The position numbers and the translations under genes are program-made. Source: Armigeres subalbatus (taxonomy: Eukaryota; Arthropoda; Insecta; Diptera; Culicidae). Taken from it: a DNA stretch of 64,000 nucleotides. Positions within the stretch are counted from its first letter, which is position 1, and the number at the start of each line of letters is the position of its first letter. The notes beneath the pieces were generated by a model. It saw only the letters and a list, made by a program, of their open reading frames with translations, was not told the DNA's origin and did no database searches. Below, piece by piece: positions 32,173-43,600 of this stretch. The stretch spans positions 228,500,352 through 228,564,351 of the forward strand of contig NC_085140.1 in NCBI RefSeq assembly GCF_024139115.2, in the 5' to 3' direction.

Positions 32173-34227
32173 GGCTTTTTCTAAATATTTTTCCGTCAAT
32201 TAAAACGTCATGTATTCAAATATTGACCACCCCTGGTACCTACAAGCACAAGGTACCCCGAATTCGTTGTAAACACATTTTCTTTTTTTATCAAAGTACG
32301 CTTTGCGGCAGATTTTTCTTAATGAGTTTCCACAAAATAAAAGTTCATGCAGTGGGCAAAAATGTGCGTTTTGAACTTTCCTAGCGAAATTTTGATATGA
32401 ATCCGTATTTTAACTTTCCCACTAGAACGTACTTTCGCATGAGAAAATATCATATAGGTAAACTCGTAGAAACTTCTACGAACATATCTGCTGAAGGAAT
32501 GAAGAAAATCCATCCAGCCGTTTTCAAGTTTTGCGGATACGAACACAGACCATTTCATTTTTATATAATCAAATTACCATGCGGCATCTCCTGCCACTCA
32601 AATGAGTTGCATAAAATCCATTATAGCAGTCATTTGGGTGCTATAATGAATAACCAACATCAGAACAGTCGTTACATAACTATATTTTGCTGAATTAGCT
32701 TGAGTAAGTGTTCAGTTAATGTATTCTCTGCGTCGCATAATAAATGAAATAGTTTGATGGACACGACATCCAAATTTTCCAAAGGCAAGTTCGGCAAGCC
32801 TCTTTGGATAAATGTGCGACTCGTACTGAAAAAAAACATCTCTATGCAACTTTTTGCAACTAGAACACTGAGTACATGTACAACATGTGTATAGCTCGAG
32901 ATGGACATGAAGGCTTTGTTTCAAAACGCAATTATGATAAAAACGGATGTTTTAAACACAATAATTTATTTTCCATCCTCCGATTACCTAGGAGTAAATA
33001 TATATATATATATCGTCATGAAGAGCAAGAAAGCAATTTTCTTGTTGATGGGGGGAGTGTCTTGAATATCTTAATATGTATTCTATGTTTCTAATAATCC
33101 AAATTAAAGTTCAATGTTGTCATTAATGAGTGATTGAGAGAAATGAGATTTCAAAAAAAACAAGCCTAGTTTATTCCAAGTCTGCTGGAGCACTTTCAAA
33201 TTTAAATAGTCTAATTATCTTTTCTACAAAATCACAAATAAACACATTTATTTTGTATCCTACATTGTTTATTCCGATCGTTTAAATATGCATTGAACTT
33301 ATACTATAATATCTGATTAAAATAAAAATCAATACTTTTAATGACCAGTAAAACTTTTCATCTACCCTGTGAGTAACATAAAAATGGCTGCTCATTGATA
33401 TATACTATTGTTATATGACAAATAACATTCGTTATAGATTGTTATTAGAGTATATTTGAATGCGTTATTTTCTATGGAATCAACTGCGCTGCACACTTCA
33501 CAATACATAAAGTGAATATTTGCTATACAATAAATCTTTGGTGATGAAAACAACACTGAATATAACTAAAATCAAAAACTAATATTGACTGTTTGGTTAC
33601 ATAAAACTTTGTATGTAATGTACATTAAAATGCTGTAAATCTATCTAAATGTTTTTAAGATTTTCAATAAAACACTTTATCATGAGATAAAGTAGAATAT
33701 AAATCTCAGGCTGTTACAAACTTAGATGTACTAATTGCGATAAAAGCAGTCGTATGGGGGAATGGGAATCGGGGAGTGATTTGTTTTTATTTTTATTTCA
33801 TCATTTCAAGACACTATCAATTGATTCTCAAGATACTACTGATTTTCATGATACTATCAATTGTGTACATATTCAGGGTGGCAAAGATCTGATTTTGCAC
33901 TTGAAATATGATTTCGGTCCAAAATCAACTGTTAATATGTAATATCTTTGAAGAGCACACATGTTAACGCTTTTGGATTGCTGATAAAAAAAGAACTAGG
34001 AATAAGCGAGGAAATAAAAACTAGGAGCTTCAAAATAACAGGCTGAATACAAGGAGGGTGTCGATCAATTAGTAATTTGGGTTCGATCATTTAGCAAATT
34101 GTTAATAATCATTTAAGAACCTGAATTTCAAAACGTGTTGTATGATGGACTTCTACAACTCTGCCTGACAGTTTCTTGTTTGTTTTCCACTAGTTATGAA
34201 GGTAAAAAGCTAGTTTTTGTAACTTAT
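32173..34227. other. AT-rich stretch, diverged satellite fragment and (TA)n
   Basis: 32215-32300 resembles the satellite (TTGACCACCCCTGGTACC). 32997-33013 is a (TA)n run. The rest is AT-rich with no supported gene. Confidence 0.45.
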
Positions 34228-34333
34228 TCTAAAGCTCCAAACGCAATACAACGGAACGGCGACGGAAACGGCAAATTTGACAGAAAATATATGGGCTAAC
34301 TGTCAAATTTTCCGTTGTATTGCGTTTGGGGCT
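34228..34333. mobile_element. 106-bp palindromic MITE, TAA TSD
   Basis: AGCTCCAAACGCAATACAAC at the left is mirrored by GTTGTATTGCGTTTGGGGCT. TAA lies on both sides. The centre CCCATATATTTTCTGTC (reverse strand) is shared with 14631-14735. The 3-bp TAA duplication fits a PIF/Harbinger-type mobiliser. Confidence 0.75.
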
Positions 34334-34491
34334 TAAATGATTATGAAATTTCAATTATTTATTATGACCTGCGCTGCAACACGAGAAAGGCTCATAATTT
34401 CATAGACCCCTAGTTTATATTTCTGCGATCAAATAGCTCAATGCTATGTGTTCCTCAAAGATATAACTTGTTGATAGTTGATTCGTGAGGA

Positions 34492-34739
34492 ATAACCTAT
34501 AAATCTCGGGTACGTATTCAAAAGGACGTATGTGATTTTGTAAACAAAGATTCAAACGTCGATTTGTCCAATCGGATGGCCCTCTCACGCAAACCAACAC
34601 CACCAACAGGTAGCCGAAGGCTTCCTCTACCTGTCTGTCGTGATGGTTTGCGTGGGAGTGCTATCAGATTGGACAAATCGACGTTCGAATCTTTGTTTAC
34701 AAAATCACATACGTCCTTTTGAATAAGTACCCGAGAAAT
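34492..34739. mobile_element. foldback element with about 105-bp arms
   Basis: CTCGGGTACGTATTCAAAAG and GACGTATGTGATTTTGTAAA at the left are complementary to the end at 34630-34732. Pairing continues through AACGTCGATTTGTCCAATC. The loop is about 35 bp. No coding content. Confidence 0.85.
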
Positions 34740-36354
34740 ATTTAAAAAATACCGGAATTCAAATGATTTCGATTTTGGATGAAATATCGGAAATTGAGCA
34801 GGGTGCGGTTAGCTGAACTTTTGACCCACGAATATAGACCAAAAACGATTGAAAACTACTAAAAGTAAGCTAGCATCAATACAAATTTGTTAATTATTAT
34901 TTAACTATGAATTAGGTTAAAATAAGTTATTGAAATTGGGTCTTACAGACTTGAGTTTCATTACTATGTAATTGCAAGCGTATGATCGAATCGCCTTCAA
35001 TAACTTGATGTCAATTTTCACTGGAAATAATGTATTGACGTTTCATATCGTGACACTCTATGTCACGTGGGATAGCTCGTAGTCCGAATACCGTATAAAA
35101 TTCTATATAGGGTGACTGTACCAGTTTTGGCCATGTTCCCAATTTGGCCAGTTTCTCGCATATTTCCAAAAATAAAGCAATTTCCGAGGGCTTTATTTAC
35201 TGTAAAGGAGATTTATGGAGATAAAATATGCATTTTCAGGGTTGACCAAATTAGGCTCTAAGTTCCCGCAGTGAATTTTTCACATCTTTCGATTGTTTCA
35301 GAGTCAATTACAACTCGGTACTTATTGAAATCATATAATAGATACTAGCAGAACGTTATGTGAGAACGTACCATGGGTTGCACGGATTCGAAACATTTAC
35401 AGCACTTCACTCTAGATCGGTTTTTGTGCGATCCTTCTAGATTTCACCACAACTCGTGAACAGTTTATCTTTTTGATGTTGTTTGAACCATAAAAAATGT
35501 GTTTCTTCATATTTAAACACAGCTGATAACAAGACGAATCGATTAGCGAGGAACTCTTGCATATCGGTCCATCCTTTCTTGAGTTATATTGCCTCAAAGG
35601 AAATGTCAACTTGTTTTTATATATTTCGTTCGATTCTTTTTTTACACAGGGGATGCGTTTCGTATAAAAAAAGTTTTCAGTTTAAAATTCGAAAATCCGT
35701 GTAAAAAAAGTTTTATGATTTCTCGACAAATCATGCAAAATGGTGCAACTTTGCAAAAATTTTGTATGGGATTTTTTTTTACGCGGCCGTGTAAAAAAAT
35801 CTGTGTAAAAACAGAATCGGGTGTGTGTATACATATATATATATATATATATGTTTATATATATTTATGTATTATATATATTACAAAAGAGGTATTATTA
35901 ATACTTCCTACGTGTTGATGTTTTATACCAAATCAAACCCCCCATGATCTAGTTAACGTTTGGATGCTCTTTCAAAAGTTGATGCGCATTTTCATTTACG
36001 CCTAAGAAATTGGACGGGAAAATTATGGAACGAATCGAATTCGCTACGAATGTTTTGTTCGTCCTAAATAAGAAAACGGGTGTATATTCATATTCTATCC
36101 TTCGATTTTCGGCCAGATCATCAAGTATGGAACACTGAAGACAGCCTTGCTGTTTACGTATCTGCAATGCCACAATCGATGGATCGAAGGCAATTGCTGA
36201 GATGGCTTTGCGCATCTTGACTCGAAACGAGCAAACCATGTAAATTGTCGTACAAAAATGCGGTCGAATCGAGGACACTCGAAATCGATGATGCGCAATG
36301 TGGCATCTGTTTTCCCAAGTACCTACCATTCTTTTCTGACCAGCCTGACGAATG
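34740..36354. other. AT-rich stretch with short repeats
   Basis: 35640-35815 has several GTGTAAAAAAA/TTTTTTTACAC words, and 35826-35860 is (TA)n. A frame at 35949-36395 lacks any motif. No gene is supported. Confidence 0.4.
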
Positions 36355-36508
36355 TTAGCATAGTGTATCAATTGCCACACAAGATACATACTCATGCAAT
36401 GGCGGGCATAGAAAAGCTTTCAATTAATAACTGAGGAAATGATAATTGAATACTAAGTTGAAAAGCAGGCCGAGTTCCAGTTGGAATGTAGAGCCATTGA
36501 AGAAGAAG
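36355..36508 (+). mobile_element. SINE 3' fragment (Feilai-like)
   Basis: The sequence GCATAGAAAAGCTTTCAATT...GTAGAGCCATTGAAGAAGAAG matches the 3' part of the SINE at 49290-49428, including the GAAGAAG tail. The tRNA-like head is absent. Confidence 0.7.
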
Positions 36509-36957
36509 TGAACTGGATTAAAAGAGCATTGTTCATGATAACACTCTTTTTGATTCTGACTGTAGAATTCGTTACCTGGCACTAGCAAAATAACAGCGAT
36601 TTGAATTCGTTCGGACTGAAAACAGTCTTACAAAACAGAGTACTGATGTAGACCTCGAAATCAGTTTAATCTGATTTTCAGCTTAAAAATATAAGGAATG
36701 TAAGGATTGATTAAAAACATAACTAATATTGACTATATGCAATGGAAAAATAATAACTAAATTTTAGAGCCAAATTTGTCTTGAAATGATGGTCGAAACA
36801 TTGAAAACATTCATAAAATGAAAGGGTTGGTATGGGGAAGTGGGAATTGTTAGTTATGTATGCAAGCCTTAAACTGACTATGGAAAATGCAAATATGTTT
36901 TTTGCCTACTGAAAATTCGAAAGTGAGATTTTAAAAAACTTAAAATTTTAAAAGTCG

Positions 36958-37536
36958 CTATTTAGATTTCTTCAACAGGAGTGGAAGTCCAGTTTTCGTT
37001 TTTGATTTTGAAACCAAAATGGTAGCTGTTTTCGGTTGCTGCTGTTGTTCATCGGAACCAAAAGCGGCATGCTTCTGTGCGATTAGAGTGAGATCTTCTG
37101 TTGCTGCTACTCGAACAGAGTTCAGTTTATCCAGATTGGCTTTGCTTAGTTTATTAGTGCTTGTGATGCCGCTGCTACTGCTGACATTGTACTGGATGAG
37201 TTTGCTTTCATCTGACTGGTTTAGTTTGGCGGTAATCAGAACGATGCCAGAGTTAGCACGATTAGGAATTACAGTTTTCGGTGCAATCGCTAAAGACCGT
37301 TTTTGTGCATCAGTTGTAGAGGTTTCAACTGGTTGCTGGTATGCGCTGGTAAGTGTGCTACAGTTAGTGAGTATATAACCTTTGTAGTCTAATTTAGGAT
37401 CAACCTTGTCGTTGTTGCTGGCGGTAAAATTATTGTTGAGAGATTTCATCATAATGCCATCATTCCTATGGCAATCCTCATGAACATTTATGGCGTCCAT
37501 TAATTTCTTGGTTTGAACATTTTTCTCGTATAATTC
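36958..37536 (-). CDS. in-frame 192-codon extension of Homer beyond its TGA (readthrough candidate)
   Basis: Directly after the Homer TGA (37537-37539) the same frame stays open for 192 codons to a TAG at 36958-36960. The predicted peptide begins ELYEKNVQTKKLMDAINVHE. It is rich in Ser, Asn, Thr, Gln and Lys (including QQQQ) and ends LLLKKSK, like low-complexity tails of dipteran proteins and unlike transposon debris. By chance a stop would be expected about ten times in that length. Functional stop-codon readthrough is known to be common in Diptera. Alternatives are a recent nonsense mutation, a sequencing error, or a fortuitously open 3' UTR. Confidence 0.5.
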   Translation of the reverse strand, partial: ELYEKNVQTKKLMDAINVHEDCHRNDGIMMKSLNNNFTASNNDKVDPKLDYKGYILTNCSTLTSAYQQPVETSTTDAQKRSLAIAPKTVIPNRANSGIVLITAKLNQSDESKLIQYNVSSSSGITSTNKLSKANLDKLNSVRVAATEDLTLIAQKHAAFGSDEQQQQPKTATILVSKSKTKTGLPLLLKKSK

Positions 37537-37647
37537 TCAAGTGGTTTTGTGATGAGTTTGAATAACTTTTTCCATTTCCTTTTGGAGACCGTTCAGTTCA
37601 GTTATGTGTACTGAGAATTGACTACACAATGTCGTGAGCTGCTTAAC
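37537..37647 (-). CDS. homer: Homer last exon up to the first TGA
   Basis: 111 nt including the stop, after a TTTTTAG acceptor. [20 protein letters not shown] continues the heptads, and QTHHKTT precedes TGA at 37537-37539. The frame then stays open (see the extension). Confidence 0.85.
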   Translation of the reverse strand, partial: VKQLTTLCSQFSVHITELNGLQKEMEKVIQTHHKTT

Positions 37648-40600
37648 CTAAAAATAAATTCATGATTAGTACAATTGTTATATACATTCATAGACACACT
37701 CAATAAATAATTTCATGAACACAGTATTGCTTTTGTCATATAGATCCGAACGGCCGCATAAAAGAGCTGAGCCATGTATTTTTCTGAATCATTTTTGTCA
37801 AGGATACGGATTGTTAAAATCATTACGCGCGAAGCTATGAAGTTGGACAGTTTTGTTTCTTTTCGAGAGCCATAAACTCTAGTTTTAGCACTTGAGGTTG
37901 GCCGCAAAAATCGTTATTTCTGTTCAGTGATAAGAACAATCAAAATTGCACAGGAACCCAAAAGTTGAAGTCTGGGATTAGCTTACAATCTCAATGTGTA
38001 TAGATTTAGAGAATTTCTTCTTCTTCTTATGGCCAATTTCTTCACCTCCGCTTAGGCGCTAAACCAGGTTTAAACATATGGGTAAGCACCGTTTAAGAGT
38101 TAAGCGAAGGTGAAGAAATCGGCCCTTATTGGCATTACATCTTTTACTGGGACATTTCCGCCTCGCAGTTTAGTGTTCATTTAGCACTTTCACAGTTATA
38201 AACTGCGAGGTTTCTAAGCCAAGGTACCTTTTTTGCATTCGTATATCATGAAGCTAACACGATTTATAATTCCCAATGTTAAAGTAACCGAAAAGCTCTT
38301 GGAGCTCAGCAAGAGAACTCTTTGCTCCTTCACTGGCCTAATAACCGGACACTGCCCGAGCAGATATCACATGAAAAATATTGGCCAGATTCAGAATGAT
38401 ATCTGTCGTTTCTGTGATGGAACATGGAACGTGAAACCTCTGAACATCTGCTTTGCAGTTGTTATGCATTGTTCAAGGGTAGATCTAAATTTCTAAATAG
38501 TGGCTTTATGCAACCAGGAGATATTTGGACTGCAAATCCTGGACAGGTAGTGGGTTTTATTAACTCAATTATACCGGACTGCGAAAAGACGCGTCTTAGG
38601 TTGTTTACTTGATAAATAGTGGTCAACCTACAAGATGCGAATACATAGTTAAGAGTAATCAGGGGTATAGCGCAAAAGTTCAACTCAATGGACCCAGTGG
38701 TTCTACACCCCATAAACAAAGCTGACACGATGATACTTTCATGCCCAGGGAATTCGAGAGAATTTCCAATCCGAAAACTGCCTAGACTGGCACTGGGAAT
38801 CGAACCCAGCCACCCTCAGCATAGTCTTGCTTTGTACCCGCGCGTCTTACCGCTAGGCTAAGGAGGGCCTTTTAGATTTAGAGATCATGACATTGAAAAA
38901 TCAATTACGGAGAATGCCACATCATTACAGGGAAAGTAATGAATGTTGGTGTTGCATCCCGTGCATCTCTAAATGGACAACAAGGTCACCTTTGCCGCTA
39001 CACATAGTCTCAGAAGGGATTTCTCGTAAGTCGGACGGAATAAGTTGCATGATCCAGGTTGCCGTAAGCATTTAAATAAGCCATACGTGCGACTATAACG
39101 CTATAACAAAGCTAACAAACTTTATTATAAAGCTATATATTAGCTCTATAATATCCGTTTATAGCCGATAAGGCAAAATACAGTGCTTATGATTACTTGC
39201 GGAATCTTTATTCACCTTATTACGGGATGCGATCGACGCAACCTTAACCAAGTTTCATTTTTTAAATAGGGTAGGATGAGGCAATTTGGCATTTGAACTT
39301 AGGCGAACCATCAATGCCTCAGGGCAATAACAAAGTCAATTAAACTTTCCAACATGGATTTATAAAAACAATTCATAATCTGTATCTCTTAATCTTTCTG
39401 GTTTGTTTTGATTCAATAAAGTAAAAGTCTATTTTACTGTTAATAAAAAAAATGCCGGGGTAAGATAAGCCAAACAGCGGGGCGTAACACCTTTGAATTC
39501 TACAATTGTTATTGTTTCCATTCACGATATTAAATGTGTGTATAAGTAGGTTTATTGCCAATGATTCAATGGAATAAACGAGATTTGTGAGACTTTGGAT
39601 GGAGAAATTGCCTTACATTAAAAAAAATGTCTGCAATTTCTTATAAAAACAAGCCGTCCATGTCTTGCTTTCAGGCAAAAATGATATATTTTCAATAAAT
39701 AAATTAACTCTATTATGCTGGAAAATAACCTTAAAATGATTAAATAAGCTTATACCCATCTCGCCCCATTTGCAGGTTCATGTTAGAATGTTTAATTTTT
39801 GATCAAGTTTATTTATTTAAAAAAAGTGAATACATCATCATCATCGCTACATATGATATGTCCCCATATTATCAAAAATGTTTAAATTCACCATTGTTCG
39901 ACGAGATTAAGGCCTTGGCGGTCCCTTCCCAAGCCATCTGCGAGTTGTGGTGCCTGCCTAGAATTTGGTGGGGTTTGACACTGGGCCTGTTAAACTTCTA
40001 TAAAAAGCTGCATGTATCCGCAAGTAGGCTCCGCCAAAGCGACCGTGGTGGCAGACAGGAGGTTTGCGCAGGCCCAATAAGTTGCCTTTAAAAACAACCA
40101 TTACGCATGACATAGAAGAAAGTACGACTCGATATAAACGGCAACGACCTAGGTGACGAATAAAGAATCCCGATTGGAACCTTGGAATATGGAATTGCAA
40201 GTCGCTAGGTTTCGACAGGATAATCTACGATGAATTACATCCCCGCAACTTCAACGTCGTAGCGCTGCAGGAAATCTGCTGGACAGGACAGAAAGTGTGG
40301 AAAAGCGGGCATCGAGCGGCTACCTTCTACCAAAGCTGTGCTACCAAAGTGTTCTACCAAAGCATAGTGCTGGGAAAGATACGCCAACGCGTGATTGGGT
40401 GGCAGCCAATCAACGCAAGGATGTGCATGCTGAGGATAAAAGGCCGATTCTTCAACTATAGCATTATATCAACGTGCACAGTCCACACTAAGGGAGACCC
40501 GACGACGAGAAAGAAGCGTTCTATACACAGCTGGAGCAGACATACGATGGATGCCCACTGCGGGACGTCAAAATCGTCATCGGTGACATGAACGCTCAGG

Positions 40601-43600
40601 TAGAAAGGGAGGAAATGTATAGACCGGTCATCGGACTGGATAGTCTGCATACCGTATCGAACAACAACGACCAACGATGCATAAACTTTGCAGCCTCCCG
40701 CGGAATGGTAGTCCGAAGCACCTTCTTTCCCCGTAAAAATATCCACAAGGCCACATGGAGATCACCTAACCAAGAAACGGAAAACCAAATCGACGGTAAA
40801 TTTTTCTGCGACATCACGAACTTATGCACTTACCGCAGTGCGCATATTGAATCCGACCACTACCTCGTTGCAGTACAGTCGTGATTCGCTGGTTGGACCA
40901 CGACCTCGGCCTAACTAACGAATTCGGTTTGAACACATGTATTTCGACTTGAACATCACAAATGATGTCCAGTGACGCCCAATCCCGTTTTCCGTTTTTA
41001 CATTGAATTTTGACGTACGGTAGCTTTTTAATTGGGCCATGGCCCAACAGCGGAGGCCCAACTAAAAAGTGGCTCAAGTATTAACATCCCAACCAGCGAA
41101 TCCCGACTGTATGTCAGCACTCAAAACTCTCGGAGGAAAAAGCGCCACCGTACCGCGCTAATAACGCACGAAAGTTCTATGAGAAGTTGAACCGTTCACG
41201 TAAGGGGCACGTGTCACATATGCCCGATATAAACGGGAACCTTCTTACAAACGAGCGTGAGGTGGTCCAAAGGTGGCGGCAGCACTACGAAGAGCACCTG
41301 AATGGCGATGTGGCAGACAACGGTGGCGGTATGGAAATGAACCTAGGAGCACGCGCGCAGGACATGCGACTTCCGGCTCCGAATCTCCAGGAAATCGGCC
41401 ATCTGAAAAAACAACAAAGCCCCTGCAGTTGACCAACTACCAGGAGAGCTGTTTAAACACGGTGGGTAGGCACTGGCTTGGGTTTGGGAGGTTTTGGAGA
41501 ATGAGGTTCTGCCGCAGGAGTTGATGGAAGGTGTCGTGTGTCCCATCTACAAAAAGGGCAATAAGCTGGATTGTTGGTGGTGACGAAATCGAGGTGGTTG
41601 AAAAATTCGTGTACTTGGGCTCACTGGTGACCGCCGATTACGATATCAGCAGAGAAATTCGGAGACGCATCATGGCAGGAAATCGTACGTACTTTGGACT
41701 CCGCAAAACGCTTCGCTTCGATCGAATAGAGTTCGCCACCGTACAAACTGACTATCTACAAAACGCTTATAAGACCGGTAGTTCTCTACGGACACGAGAC
41801 CTGGACGATGCTCGTGGAGGACCAACGCGCACTGGGAGTTTTCGAAAGGAAAGTGCTGCGTACCATCTATGGTGGGGTGCAGATGGTGGACGGTACGTGG
41901 AGGAGGCGAATAAACCACGGGTTGCATCAGCTGTTGGGAGAACCATCCATCGTTCACACCGCGCAAATCGCAAGACTGCGGTGGGCCGGGAACGTAGCCA
42001 GAATGTCGGACAGTAATCCGGTGGAAATGGTTCTCGACAACGATCCGACGGGAACAGGAAGGCGAGGTGCATAACGAATTATTGTTCTTATATCTGCATA
42101 AAATGTATTATCATTTATTTCTCAGACTAAGGCCAGAGGGTCCGCAAATCGTCCTCCACTTGATCGATCCACCTTGTTCGCTGCGCACTTCATCTTCTTT
42201 TGCCAGTCAGATCGTGGTCGATAACCATTTTCACCATTTTCAATTGTCCGACATTCTGACTACCTGCCCAGACCACCGCAGTCTTCCGATTTTCGCGGTG
42301 TGAACAATGGATGTTTTTCCCAACAGCTGACCCATCTTACTCCATAACCCATCTACCCATCTCCATAACCTTACCCTATATCAATTAGCATTTGCATTAG
42401 CGCTGTCCAATGAACAGCTCGAAGTTGTTCCCGTCCTGCTCGTTCTTTTTTGTCAACAAATGGGCATGAGCAGGACAGGGATAAAATTCGAGCTACTTCA
42501 AGCTCTCATTGGACAGCACTATTAATACAATATCATTCGTAGATTTGAAGAGTTGAATTGAATTATCTTTATTTACGAGATTTTCGGCCCTAGGCCGGTT
42601 CCTCTCGTGAGTTTTGAAGAGTTGGGCCTTCCTTTGCCGTGCGGCTACAAAGCAAGACCATGTGCAGAAGGAATGTTTATTTAAAACATAAAGGAAAAAA
42701 CAACACTTTTTAAACGGATCGTATCCCCCGCGGAAATACCGACTTCTGTGTACTTGGTTGGCGGGCAAGCCAACAGTATTTAGTAGTAAACTTTTTCCTT
42801 CTTTCTGGCTGTAGTCATTCAATCCCGCTCATTAGTTACATTTACAAACTTTACATTATTACGAAGAGGCTCCCGAAACCGCGAGTGTTTTTGTCAAAAA
42901 AGGTTTTAATATGTAAAGTAAAAGTTGGGTTTTCAGCGTTTTATTTCAGTTCAGGAAATCAGCTATTATAAATGCAGAAACGATTGGATCGATGTGCTTC
43001 AATTTACTCAGTTTGTTCGATACTAGTTTTAAACTGAAACTGAAATTAACGATATTGAGGCTCACTACCTTCTCCGATCAACTTATGGATTTGTGAAGGC
43101 AATTTGTGTAACATTTTGTAAACATTCAGGAGTTAATTCTTCAATTGATACAACTGTTCTTACCGTAGGATCGTTTTGTTTGTCCTTCAAGCTCTTGTTG
43201 GCAGCCTTCAGTTCAATTTCCTGATTCATCAGTTCCTTTTCCAAATCTTCAATTCGACTTTTCAACAACGATATCTCGCGACGAAGCTCGTCTGCCATTT
43301 CAGTGTTTCCAGTGGTTGCTGCTGATCCCGCACTACCTGTGGCTGTGTTACTACCTTTGGAAGTTTCTAACTCTTGATAACGGATCTTTAGCCGTTGATT
43401 ATCTTCTTTATAGGAGTGCAGCTGGCGCTTCCATTCGTCTACGTTTGCGGTGGATTCCTATTTGAAGTAGAAAAATTTTACTAAACGAAAACTTAACTAT
43501 TCAAGATTTTGGATTTATATTGTGTGCCAGTTGTTCTATAGTTATAATGATAGTAAGTATTGTGCGTACCTGTAAAGCGCTTGTCAGTCGAAGATTGTTG

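Larger units (their letters stand above)
38013..38872 (-). mobile_element. Feilai-like SINE with two nested insertions, 12-bp TSD
   Basis: The 12-bp repeat TAGATTTAGAGA flanks it (38001-38012, 38873-38884). On the minus strand the tRNA-like head (TAGCCTAGCGGTAAGACGCG and GGTTCGATTCCC) lies at 38780-38870 and the AAGAAGAAG tail at 38015-38028. A Harbinger-like MITE and a LINE 3' fragment interrupt the body. It sits upstream of the Homer terminal exon, in the intron. Confidence 0.88.

Noticed and set aside
35949..36395. 148-codon minus-strand frame
   Set aside because: No family motif, no start context, and it overlaps dispersed-repeat sequence and a SINE tail.
37019..37378. 119-codon frame antisense to the Homer extension
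   Set aside because: Cys/Leu-rich shadow of the Ser/Gln/Thr-rich sense frame, with no motif.
38780..38872. Possible tRNA gene with GGTTCGATTCCC
   Set aside because: It is the head of a SINE bounded by a 12-bp TSD and an AAGAAG tail.
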